A stretch of DNA of 64,000 bases from the NCBI GenBank assembly GCA_934351925.1, contig CAKRJT010000001.1:62001-126000 (forward strand), in the 5' to 3' direction. This document shows, piece by piece, positions 8,213 to 15,888 of this stretch. Numbering within the stretch: position 1 is the first letter of the stretch; every line of letters begins with the position of its first letter. The notes below the pieces were generated by a model that did no database searches, was not told where the DNA came from, and worked only from the letters and a program-made list of their open reading frames with translations. Position numbers and translations under genes: made by a program. The stretch is from an uncultured Lachnospiraceae bacterium. Its GTDB lineage: Bacteria > Bacillota > Clostridia > Lachnospirales > Lachnospiraceae.

Positions 8213-9107
8213 AGCTATGCACCTGCAACGGTATCAATTCCGGGAGTTCCAGGTCAGTTCTGTTTCCCTGTATCGCTCCACTATAGCTGTAGACAAGCAT
8301 GTCAATACAGTTGCTGATAATGCGCTTCTCTCCTTTCACTGACATATCGTAGTTAATTATATTAAACAACTCTCTCTTTATCTGAGGAGTCAAATCGGCA
8401 TCAACCTCCGAAATATCAAAATGGCTTGCCACATACAAATCAACCAATGGTCTAAACACTTCAATAAGGTCATCTGCCAGATTAAAACCATTCAGTTCAC
8501 TGTGATGGAACATTCCAAGCGAGGGCTCCAGACCATAACACACAACCGACCTTGCAATCAGCCCTCTTATTATCGCATATGCGTAATTCATCGCAGAATT
8601 TACAATACACTCATCTGCTCTTGTAAATCCATCGCCATACAAAACACGAAAATAGTATGCCGCCGCCTTTGCCTCGACATACGTTTTATCTCCTGACTGC
8701 ACTTCCTTTGTCATCGAAAGAAGCTTTTCGTATCCATCAAGCCCCATCTCTTTGAGACACAATGCCTGATTTTTTATCTTACACACAATAATCTGCTGCC
8801 ACAACCGCTTAATCAACGGCTTTCCAACCTCAATCTGCTTGGTGAGCAGTCTGAAATGTCTGCTGTGCTTCGCCATCGGAAGAAGTACCGCATTAGGAAG
8901 ATGTTTTTCATCGCAGACATATAAAGCAATCCCCTGTTTTGCAAACTCCGAAAGCATATATGCAGATATCGTAACAGCTTGATTTTCTATCAGAACGCAG
9001 TTAATATCCTCCAGCGGAAAACTGACGCCCTTTTCGCCTATCACCAACTGCTCGTTTTTGATATGCAGACCTATAGAACTGTCAATCTTTATGTTACGAT
9101 ATCCCAT
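8205..9107 (-). CDS. cas1: CRISPR-associated endonuclease Cas1
   Basis: This 300-residue protein is the integrase that inserts new spacers at the leader-side repeat. The family's metal-binding region is clear: AMNYAYAIIRGLIARSVVCYGLEPSLGMFHHSE, followed by NGFNLADDLIEVFRPLVD, which supply the conserved Glu, His and Asp ligands. The N-terminal beta domain (MGYRNIKIDSSIGLHIKNEQLVI) is also typical. The ATG at 9107 is preceded by GGGAGGT. A 108-base gap separates it from cas9 and holds a possible promoter. The absence of csn2 or cas4 next to it places the locus in subtype II-C. Confidence 0.97.
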   Translation of the reverse strand: MGYRNIKIDSSIGLHIKNEQLVIGEKGVSFPLEDINCVLIENQAVTISAYMLSEFAKQGIALYVCDEKHLPNAVLLPMAKHSRHFRLLTKQIEVGKPLIKRLWQQIIVCKIKNQALCLKEMGLDGYEKLLSMTKEVQSGDKTYVEAKAAAYYFRVLYGDGFTRADECIVNSAMNYAYAIIRGLIARSVVCYGLEPSLGMFHHSELNGFNLADDLIEVFRPLVDLYVASHFDISEVDADLTPQIKRELFNIINYDMSVKGEKRIISNCIDMLVYSYSGAIQGNRTDLELPELIPLQVHSYE

Positions 9108-9168
9108 ACATACCTCCCAAAAACTATAGCAATTCTAAAAATTAATGCATCTTTTAATGTAAAGTAAT

Positions 9169-9198
9169 ATTTTAAGATATAGAAGTTGCCATATGCAA
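9169..9198 (-). promoter_or_regulatory. Possible separate promoter for cas1-cas2
   Basis: In the cas9-cas1 gap the minus strand shows TTGCAT (9193-9198), 18 bases, then TAAAAT (9169-9174). It would let the adaptation genes be expressed apart from cas9. The fit is modest. Confidence 0.35.
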
Positions 9199-9215
9199 CA
9201 ATTTATGGAATTGCT

Positions 9216-12200
9216 TTAATTGAATGTCATGCGTTTCTCTTTTTTTACAAATGAAACATTTCCCAACACATCTACCTGACACTTTTGAATATTTTTTAAG
9301 CCTTGAATTCCAAGACTTTCATATGTTGCGCTGCTATCATGAAATTTTCCTGATATACTTGCCGTAGCTGTATTAGCACCTGTAAAATACGCGTATAAAC
9401 TCTGCACTCGTATTGTTTGTCCATCAATTGTTTTTACAGCTACTCCCTTATCACTCTCAATATAAATCAAATCCCTCGAATAAAGACTGAAAATAAAGTT
9501 CTCATCATTCATCATACGCCATTCTGACAATATCTTATTAGCTGTAGCCGCCCTATTAGGCAACCTTTTCTTCACCACATCAGCCGTGTAAATCGGGACA
9601 AAATAGTATTTTTTCTTACCCTTGTTTTCCTCGCAGAACACATCAATTCTGACCATGGAACCGTTGGCAGCTATACCATTTCCATCTCTTACAAGTACTC
9701 CTGATGTCTGCTTTTCAAACACCTTAATTTTCTTGACCACAGGTCCCGGAGTTCCATCTGACTTTGGTTTATGGAACGGCTCTGCAAAAGCCTTTTTAGG
9801 GTCATTTCCGTACCGACTAAGTCGGTCGACCAGTGCCTCATAGAGCAGTCTGTCACTGTCCGGGTTAAAAAACTCCTTTATTTCGCCATCTTTCAGCTTG
9901 ATATCCTGAATAGATTTCTTAGTGACCACATAGCCTCCGGTTTCAAAGATGCTTCCCCCGTCCTCATAATACTTCGCCGACCGTATAGTCTCCTCGTGTG
10001 CCTGTCCACTGACCTTGTGATTTGGCATTCGCGATACAAATATTCCATCAAGCACGCCCCTGCGTCCCGGTCTGCCCTCGACAAACATCCATTCAGGATA
10101 ATTTATCCAGTTAAACACATCTCTGTGCGACAGAATAAATTTCCTCGGCGACGTTCCCTCGGAAACACTTTCTCCCATTGTGCTGTATCTTGACATACGA
10201 ATATCCAGCTCGTCTACGAAATGCTCCCATGGCATCGGAAGCCTTACGCCGAACTTCTCATCCCAGTCCTCGCGTGAAAAATTGTCGCGGTTTAATATTT
10301 CCCACGTCTCCTCGTCCATGAACTCGAAGCCTCTCGAATAAGCTAACTCTCTGCCCTTTGAATAGCGGGATATCCTGTTAATCATTCCATCGGTTGTACA
10401 TGCTATGACAACAGCGTCCTGTGCGTGATGGGTGTCGGTGCGTCTGTCCTTGCCAGCGAGTCCCCATCTCTTGCTGAGATAATGTGTTATAGTGCCGTTT
10501 ACAGCCATAACCTGCTTTTTTCTCTCCCTCTCGAGATTGAGGTAAGGTTTTAATACAAGGTTCTGGCGTATCATATTGTAAATAATTCTTGTTATGTATT
10601 TTGTGTCTGTGAGGTTACGCTCCTTAAACTCTGCTTTCTCCTCGTCAGATATATGCTTTTTTAGGAGCTTAAGCTGTTTTTTATAATCCTTAACCGTATT
10701 TCTTACCAGAGTCTCATATTCGTTCCACGCCGGCTCGCCTTTTTCAGCCATGATATACTCATAGGGTGTCCGGTTGCCCTTCTGCCTGTTCTCCGAAGCC
10801 TTCACAAGTACCTTATTGCGATATGAGTCATCAAAAGTAATGCTGTACGGCAATATATGGTCAACATCATACCCTCCATTCGATGAGAAAAGGTCATTTA
10901 TATCAATCTTATCTCCCGAATAAAGACATACTCCTCCCTGCTCCTCCCAAAGACGGAACTTTACTATATCCTGCCCGGTCGGATTTGGCTTGTACTCCCT
11001 GACACGACTTAAAACCTTGTCATTTTCCTTCTCTCTCGCCTCCATGTCGGACTTGATTTTCCTTCTCTCATCGAAATCCTTCGACATTTCTCTCGCAAGC
11101 TCAATGTTCACAGCCTGCGGACTGCCATACTCGAGTATAATCGCATTTATGACCTTGATGGTCTGCGATACCGAGCGTCTGACAACAGGGTTCGTGATAT
11201 CATTTACAATGTTGGTGATATTTTTACCTTTTAACAAAATCGACTTTTCGCCGTTATTCTCAGCCCTGAAATCATACCCGGCAAGCTCACAAGCCTTATC
11301 GTAAGTATTTCCCTGAAGCAGAAACGGGATAATTTTTCCCATGGCCTTGAGTGACAGATTATGAAATTTACTCGGTGACATTTCCAGCAATGCATCATAA
11401 CATTCCGGAGCAATATCATGTTCAGCCAAACGCCTTATTCTGCTGTCATCGTTCTTGTACAATGTAAGTATCCCAGCTATGTCGTCATACAGCTTTATCT
11501 TATCCGGTGATAAATGTTCCGATACAACCTCTTCCCCGAGAGCCTTGCGTATCTTGTGATAGTTCTCCATTTTCACGAAATCTGTATCTTCAGGAGATTT
11601 TTTGCTTCCCGATTTCGGACTGTAATTAAGATTATAGAACTTATCCTCCTCCGCTAAACCAACCGTCTTACGCACAGCGGTGTATTTTACCGTATGCTGC
11701 CTGTGCATAAGAGCTATAATGGCATGGCGCTCATCGCTCGTAAAAAATCTTGTACTCCCATCGGCAAACACTATTTTCGTATGGTTTATCTTCTCAAGCG
11801 CCACAAAAAACTCAGAGGTATAAGCAGCTTTTGGAGCACGCTTTTCTCCGTTCTTACCCTCGAAGGTACACAACCCGACTCTGTCCTCAAAGCCCTCCAT
11901 GGCGTACCTGCTCGGAGCGCCCGGTCCCATGTCAAACGAACGCTGACTGAGCATAATGTCAAGATATGCCCTTTCAAGCTTCTCTGTGGCAGCATCATTT
12001 CCCAGCGCTCTCTGCGCCTTAAATATCTCCATCACCTCATCGGCAAGCATATCTCTAAGAACTGTATGCTTGTAATCACCCGACTTATTGCGTGGTGTGA
12101 GTATGTATCCGTTTTCATTCCAAGGACAATCAGTGCGGAATTTTTCATCAAGATAAATCATCTCACCGACCGTGCGGTATCCCTTCTCCTGCATAAGCGT

Positions 12201-12722
12201 CTTGTTAGCACTTATACTCTTTTTAACCTCTCCCGTATCCGAATCGTCTCCGTCCGCCGCCTTGCTCGTCGACTTAAATCCTCGATGCTTAGCAATATGC
12301 AGCAAAACCTGTGCCAGCTCATCATTGGTAAGCCTTCTGTCAAGACCTTCATATCTTAGCTTATACACGTCAGGCAGCCCTGTTCTCTTGTAGCGTGCCT
12401 CAAACTCCTCAATGTTGATAAGCCCTTCCGCCTCAAAAAGCTTCTTGATGCGCTCTAACCTGTGCCCGCGCCTTCTGAGTCTCCTTCTGGCTGAACGCGC
12501 CTCACGCCTTGGCAGTGCGAGCGACGCCCCCGTCTTAGGCTGCTCCGCCGTATCAAAAATCCTCACTCCCAAATCAATAATTCTAAACGGTTCATCATGG
12601 GTATTGTTCTCAAGCACAGCCCAACCAACCGACGCAATACCTATATCAAGCCCTATTCTGTAATTCAAATCTGTCGGCTTAGGTACTTCTGCTTTTCTGT
12701 TTAAATGCTTCATCTCCTCCAT
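9216..12722 (-). CDS. cas9: CRISPR-associated endonuclease Cas9, type II-C
   Basis: The 1168-residue RNA-guided nuclease cuts DNA matching a crRNA spacer. Visible in order: RuvC-I with catalytic Asp26 in YRIGLDIGIASVGWAVLE; the arginine-rich bridge helix at about 71-96; the helical recognition lobe; RuvC-II (AVNIELARE, Glu541); the HNH domain with DVDHILPYS, His622 and Asn645; RuvC-III with DTHHAQDAVV (His766, Asp769); then the PAM-interacting C-terminal domain. All catalytic residues are intact. The length is above the usual 1000-1100 residues of II-C enzymes. The start ATG at 12722 has an AAAGGA site seven bases upstream; a second ATG three codons in has its own GGAGG and could also be used. 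The tracrRNA gene lies just upstream. Confidence 0.97.
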   Translation of the reverse strand: MEEMKHLNRKAEVPKPTDLNYRIGLDIGIASVGWAVLENNTHDEPFRIIDLGVRIFDTAEQPKTGASLALPRREARSARRRLRRRGHRLERIKKLFEAEGLINIEEFEARYKRTGLPDVYKLRYEGLDRRLTNDELAQVLLHIAKHRGFKSTSKAADGDDSDTGEVKKSISANKTLMQEKGYRTVGEMIYLDEKFRTDCPWNENGYILTPRNKSGDYKHTVLRDMLADEVMEIFKAQRALGNDAATEKLERAYLDIMLSQRSFDMGPGAPSRYAMEGFEDRVGLCTFEGKNGEKRAPKAAYTSEFFVALEKINHTKIVFADGSTRFFTSDERHAIIALMHRQHTVKYTAVRKTVGLAEEDKFYNLNYSPKSGSKKSPEDTDFVKMENYHKIRKALGEEVVSEHLSPDKIKLYDDIAGILTLYKNDDSRIRRLAEHDIAPECYDALLEMSPSKFHNLSLKAMGKIIPFLLQGNTYDKACELAGYDFRAENNGEKSILLKGKNITNIVNDITNPVVRRSVSQTIKVINAIILEYGSPQAVNIELAREMSKDFDERRKIKSDMEAREKENDKVLSRVREYKPNPTGQDIVKFRLWEEQGGVCLYSGDKIDINDLFSSNGGYDVDHILPYSITFDDSYRNKVLVKASENRQKGNRTPYEYIMAEKGEPAWNEYETLVRNTVKDYKKQLKLLKKHISDEEKAEFKERNLTDTKYITRIIYNMIRQNLVLKPYLNLERERKKQVMAVNGTITHYLSKRWGLAGKDRRTDTHHAQDAVVIACTTDGMINRISRYSKGRELAYSRGFEFMDEETWEILNRDNFSREDWDEKFGVRLPMPWEHFVDELDIRMSRYSTMGESVSEGTSPRKFILSHRDVFNWINYPEWMFVEGRPGRRGVLDGIFVSRMPNHKVSGQAHEETIRSAKYYEDGGSIFETGGYVVTKKSIQDIKLKDGEIKEFFNPDSDRLLYEALVDRLSRYGNDPKKAFAEPFHKPKSDGTPGPVVKKIKVFEKQTSGVLVRDGNGIAANGSMVRIDVFCEENKGKKKYYFVPIYTADVVKKRLPNRAATANKILSEWRMMNDENFIFSLYSRDLIYIESDKGVAVKTIDGQTIRVQSLYAYFTGANTATASISGKFHDSSATYESLGIQGLKNIQKCQVDVLGNVSFVKKEKRMTFN

Positions 12723-12796
12723 AAATATTCCTTTCTTCCAAAACCTTATTTATCAAATAAATATTCTCTCATATGCCGTTATAAAAATACTATTAC

Positions 12797-12806
12797 CCAA
12801 GCGATA
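12797..12806 (-). other. Repeat/anti-repeat-like fragment in the cas9 leader
   Basis: The minus strand reads TATCGCTTGG then GTAATAGTAT. The first ten bases equal the centre of the CRISPR repeat, and the opposite strand accordingly resembles the tracrRNA anti-repeat (TACCCAAGCGATATATAAC against TACCAAGCGATAAACGG). It lies 75 bases before the cas9 start codon. The match is short, so it may be chance or a decayed duplicate. Confidence 0.4.
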
Positions 12807-12896
12807 TATAACATATGATGTATAATGTTTCTAATAGGGGATTGGATATAATTATTTGATTCGCTTTAATAATTATTCTTGCTCACTTTCCGCGTA

Positions 12897-13014
12897 AAAT
12901 AGATAATCCCACCTAAAGTATTCACTTTAGATGGGATTAGAGCTTTGAGGTACACCGCTTATTGCGGTCGACCTTATTGTTGTAACCGTTTATCGCTTGG
13001 TATGATATAACGTG
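12897..13014 (-). ncRNA. tracrRNA of the type II-C system
   Basis: Read on the minus strand, the RNA starts near 13014 with an anti-repeat complementary to positions 15-35 and 2-8 of the CRISPR repeat, with the middle mismatched (the usual bulge). It continues ACAACAATAAGG, the same nexus start as the Neisseria tracrRNA. Next come a short stem (GACCGC/GCGGTG region) and CAAAGCTCTAATCCC, and it ends in a strong hairpin (arms 12905-12919 and 12924-12938) followed by ATCTATTTT. Length is about 118 bases. It has its own promoter and lies in front of cas9 on the same strand, so the terminator also separates it from cas9. Confidence 0.93.
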
Positions 13015-13019
13015 CTTTT

Positions 13020-13048
13020 ATTATATCTCATCCATTTAGAAAAGTAAA
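13020..13048 (-). promoter_or_regulatory. Promoter of the tracrRNA
   Basis: TTTACT (13043-13048), exactly 17 bases, then TATAAT (13020-13025) on the minus strand. Transcription would begin at about 13013-13014, immediately before the anti-repeat. Confidence 0.8.
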
Positions 13049-13113
13049 GACTTATTTTGTAAATTTGTCTATTTTTTATTAGAAATCAACTATATTTGTA
13101 TATGATAATATTT

Positions 13114-13620
13114 TCACTCCTCCTTAGGCGCAAACCTGTCATAGAGTGCCATCAGGTTAGCCGTCTTTTCGTCGTAGAACCTGTCCTCGGAATCGGGCTT
13201 GCGTACAACAAGCCTTTCGTAGAGTTCCTCGACACCTCCTCTCACATAGTCGTTGAAGGTTCCCATAAGTCTGTCATACTCTTCCTTTGTCTGAGCGCCC
13301 CTGAATGCCTCGCGCACCCTGTCCTCGTCCGTCGCACCGGAAGCCGGGTCAAGCATCACCATCATCTGCATTATGAAATCCAAGTCCTCCTTGGCATTTA
13401 TCATCTGGTCCGGCAAAATACTCTTGGTCTCAACAGGTGAATAATCCCGCGAAGCCTTTCTGTCAATCCTTATGCCTATTATGGCAGCAAAAATATATAC
13501 ATCTATGTATCTCTTGAAATATGTATGTTCATAATCATTGGAAACGCAAAGTTCACTAACCATACGAGCATGTTTACCTACAAACTCAAATTCCTTCTTA
13601 AAAAATTCAAAATCCGCCAC
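13114..13620 (-). CDS. Unrecognised 168-aa protein at the end of the defence operon, possibly Dnd-associated
   Basis: The GTG start (13618-13620) overlaps the TAG stop of the upstream SMC-like gene, so the two are translationally coupled. The protein is helical and soluble. A central stretch, YFKRYIDVYIFAAIIGIRIDRK (about 37-58), resembles the 'kDVFvFAAxlGy' pattern I associate with small proteins found beside Dnd phosphorothioation genes, and the later GTFNDYVRGGVEELYERL fits the end of such proteins. This likeness is from memory and has not been tested. It is not DndE by motif. As the last gene of the operon it may be an accessory or DNA-binding subunit working with the SMC ATPase. Function is unknown. 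Confidence 0.7.
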   Translation of the reverse strand: MADFEFFKKEFEFVGKHARMVSELCVSNDYEHTYFKRYIDVYIFAAIIGIRIDRKASRDYSPVETKSILPDQMINAKEDLDFIMQMMVMLDPASGATDEDRVREAFRGAQTKEEYDRLMGTFNDYVRGGVEELYERLVVRKPDSEDRFYDEKTANLMALYDRFAPKEE

Positions 13621-15653
13621 TATGCCCTGTCCACCTTTCTTATCGATGCGAAGCTCTCATCGGGCTTCTTGTCAATCGAATACTCTGCCCCGACATATTG
13701 GTCCAGTCCCGTGTACGCCCAGTCCTTTCGCAGCATGAACACAATCACCTGCTCCGAAACCTGCGGAAGCACATTCGCCACGAGCGAAATATTCTCCTCG
13801 CCAAGCTTTGAGAATGGTCCGTCAAGAACGATAGGGAGCGTGTCTTTTCCGTCATTGTCCATATCTGCATTGCCGCTGTTGTACTCCAGCTTCTTACGGC
13901 GGCTGTAGTCCATTATCGTGACAATGAAAGCAAAATTTCTGGCAACCTTCTCTCCCTCGGACAGATTTTTCTCCTCCCTGTAGCCTCCTATGTCAGTCTT
14001 GTAGCACATCTGTATCTCATAATTTTCGGTAAGCTTTATTTTCTTGTCCTTTGCGTTAAACATCTTTGAAAAATTAGCCTGTATCTCATTGTTAAAGTCA
14101 TTAAAAATTTTCTTCTCGCGCTCGGAAAAGTCAGCACTGATTTTGTCGTACACCGCTTCCGCAAGCTCAATCTTTCTCCGCCACTTTTCATTCTCGGCAT
14201 TTTTAGCCTCCTGATTTCTCATCTGGATTTCAATGCTCTGAATTCTGCTCTGATTTGATGCTATGGCGCTCTTTAGCTCACCCTTTTTCAGCGCAGCGCT
14301 GTTCGCCTCATTCCTATAACGCTTGAGCTCAGCCCTCTTTTCAGAAAAATTAATATTCCGGCTCATTTTCTGTTCAATCTTCTGAAGCTGGATACAGTTT
14401 TCCTCATAATCCCTGACACTGTCGTCAACCTTTGCCGCATCCTCGGACAAATCATCTTCGCTCCTGTTCCAGCGGTTGGCGGTTTTCTCAAATTCCCCCA
14501 GAAGAGAACCCATATCGGCCGGCGGGAGGTAATTTCTCTGTTCAAGCAGACATTCGAGTGCATAGGAGTCCTTCGTTATCGGGGTTCCGCATATGCACCG
14601 CCCGCTCCTTATTATGAAATCAATGCTCGCCTGCCTCATATGCGGTATGTCACGCCTCTCGCCCGCTATCGATTTTACCAGCCTTAACGAAGCCTCGATC
14701 AGCGGCTTTGCAAACACTCTGTACGCGTTTGCGTTATACTCGAGCACAAGCGTCCTGTAATTTGCGAGATATCTTTCACTCTGCGCCCTAATCACGCTCT
14801 GGCACTGCCTGTATGCCTGCTGAAGCTGTTCCGTGTCCTTGTTCGCCTCCAGATACAGCTCAATTTCCTCACACTTTTTATTACAAAGGCTGATTGTCGC
14901 GTCCAGGCTTTCTATCTGCTTCTGACATCTCTCAATATCCCGCTCCAATCTCGTCTTGTCCCGCTCATAGTCGTCATATATGTTTCCTTTGCCCTGAATA
15001 TTTTTCCTGAATTTTTTAATTACAGAGTTGTCTCCCATATCCTTAAGGTGCAGCATTGCCGATTTGTACGCGGACAGACCCGTTAAAATATGCACTGACT
15101 CCTTGATATTTTCGCGCACTCCGTTCAGTGCAAAATCGCCCCAGCGCTCGCCGTCAAAGAGAAAATAATGCGACAGATTTTTAGGAAAAAGCTCATTTAT
15201 AAATTCGTCGATTTTGACATGATTTACCCCCGGCTCAACCTCGCGCTTTATGTCAGGGCTGTCCACATCAGCGATATACATTTTCAAAGCCTTGTAGGAC
15301 TCCTTCGCGAGAAATTTCGGGTACACTCTCATGTACTCAATCTCCCTGTGAACGGTATACAGATGTTCATTGTCCGTCGCCGTTATCTCAACGAACACCG
15401 TAGCTGTCCTGTTCGCATCGAGCTTTGCGAGGACATCGTTATTAAGCAGTTGATAATCGCTCTCCTTCTTTCCGCGCTCAGTCATAATCGCCCCATACAG
15501 ACACCAGCGGAAAGCCTGCGCTATCGTCGTCTTGCCGACGGTGTTATCCCCCAATACCACCGTAACATTGTGCTCCTCGTCGCAGCTAAAATCAATCTCA
15601 TTCACACCCTTGTAACGCATAAAATTCTTCATTTTAAGTGTCTTAAACTTCAT
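13620..15653 (-). CDS. DndD-like SMC/Rad50-type ATPase
   Basis: This 677-residue protein has the layout of DndD. An N-terminal AAA_23 half carries the Walker A motif GDNTVGKTT (35-43). HYFLFDGER (about 162-170) matches the FFDGE-type motif common in DndD. Long coiled coils (about 205-300 and 400-520) surround a hook-like CICG (353-356). The C-terminal half has the ABC signature NLSEGEK (563-569) and Walker B LPIVLDGPF (606-614). DndD proteins hydrolyse ATP and help place sulfur in the DNA backbone, possibly by nicking or remodelling DNA. The GGGGAGGAG ribosome site is shared with the end of the preceding 50-residue gene. General Rad50-like repair ATPases are the main alternative, but the neighbours argue for a sulfur-based modification system. 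Confidence 0.8.
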   Translation of the reverse strand: MKFKTLKMKNFMRYKGVNEIDFSCDEEHNVTVVLGDNTVGKTTIAQAFRWCLYGAIMTERGKKESDYQLLNNDVLAKLDANRTATVFVEITATDNEHLYTVHREIEYMRVYPKFLAKESYKALKMYIADVDSPDIKREVEPGVNHVKIDEFINELFPKNLSHYFLFDGERWGDFALNGVRENIKESVHILTGLSAYKSAMLHLKDMGDNSVIKKFRKNIQGKGNIYDDYERDKTRLERDIERCQKQIESLDATISLCNKKCEEIELYLEANKDTEQLQQAYRQCQSVIRAQSERYLANYRTLVLEYNANAYRVFAKPLIEASLRLVKSIAGERRDIPHMRQASIDFIIRSGRCICGTPITKDSYALECLLEQRNYLPPADMGSLLGEFEKTANRWNRSEDDLSEDAAKVDDSVRDYEENCIQLQKIEQKMSRNINFSEKRAELKRYRNEANSAALKKGELKSAIASNQSRIQSIEIQMRNQEAKNAENEKWRRKIELAEAVYDKISADFSEREKKIFNDFNNEIQANFSKMFNAKDKKIKLTENYEIQMCYKTDIGGYREEKNLSEGEKVARNFAFIVTIMDYSRRKKLEYNSGNADMDNDGKDTLPIVLDGPFSKLGEENISLVANVLPQVSEQVIVFMLRKDWAYTGLDQYVGAEYSIDKKPDESFASIRKVDRA

Positions 15654-15672
15654 TCGTACCTTCTCCTCCCCG

Positions 15673-15825
15673 CTATTTGCTTAGTTTCAGATTTTCGCTG
15701 ATAATCTTCCCTATCTCCTCCGACATCTTCTGGTCAGTAAGTGCCTTAGTTCTCAGGTTCTTTCGCTCAAGATGAAGGATTTCAAACATGACTGATTTGA
15801 CCAGCTTTTCATCTATGTTGTTCAT
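15673..15825 (-). CDS. 50-residue protein between the SspE-like and DndD-like genes
   Basis: A short frame reads MNNIDEKLVKSVMFEILHL, then ERKNLRTKALTDQKMSEEIG and KIISENLKLSK. It has a near-perfect ribosome site (AGGAGAGGAGG) eight bases before its ATG, lies on the operon strand, and stops 19 bases before the DndD-like start, overlapping that gene's ribosome site region. The composition is that of a small amphipathic helical protein (KSVMFEILHL, KMSEEIGKIISENL). It is GC-richer than the DUF262 gene on its left and resembles the rest of the operon. I recognise no family. A small cofactor of the SMC ATPase, comparable in size to an assembly factor, is a guess from position only. Confidence 0.75.
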   Translation of the reverse strand: MNNIDEKLVKSVMFEILHLERKNLRTKALTDQKMSEEIGKIISENLKLSK

Positions 15826-15888
15826 TCTTGCTGCCTCCTCTCCTAATACTGATGTGCAAATAAATGTGTTTATAATTATTCAGCTAAT

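Noticed and set aside
8205..12722. Type II-A or II-B assignment of the Cas locus
   Set aside because: No csn2 or cas4 gene is present; three cas genes, repeat-embedded promoters and a Neisseria-like tracrRNA point to II-C.
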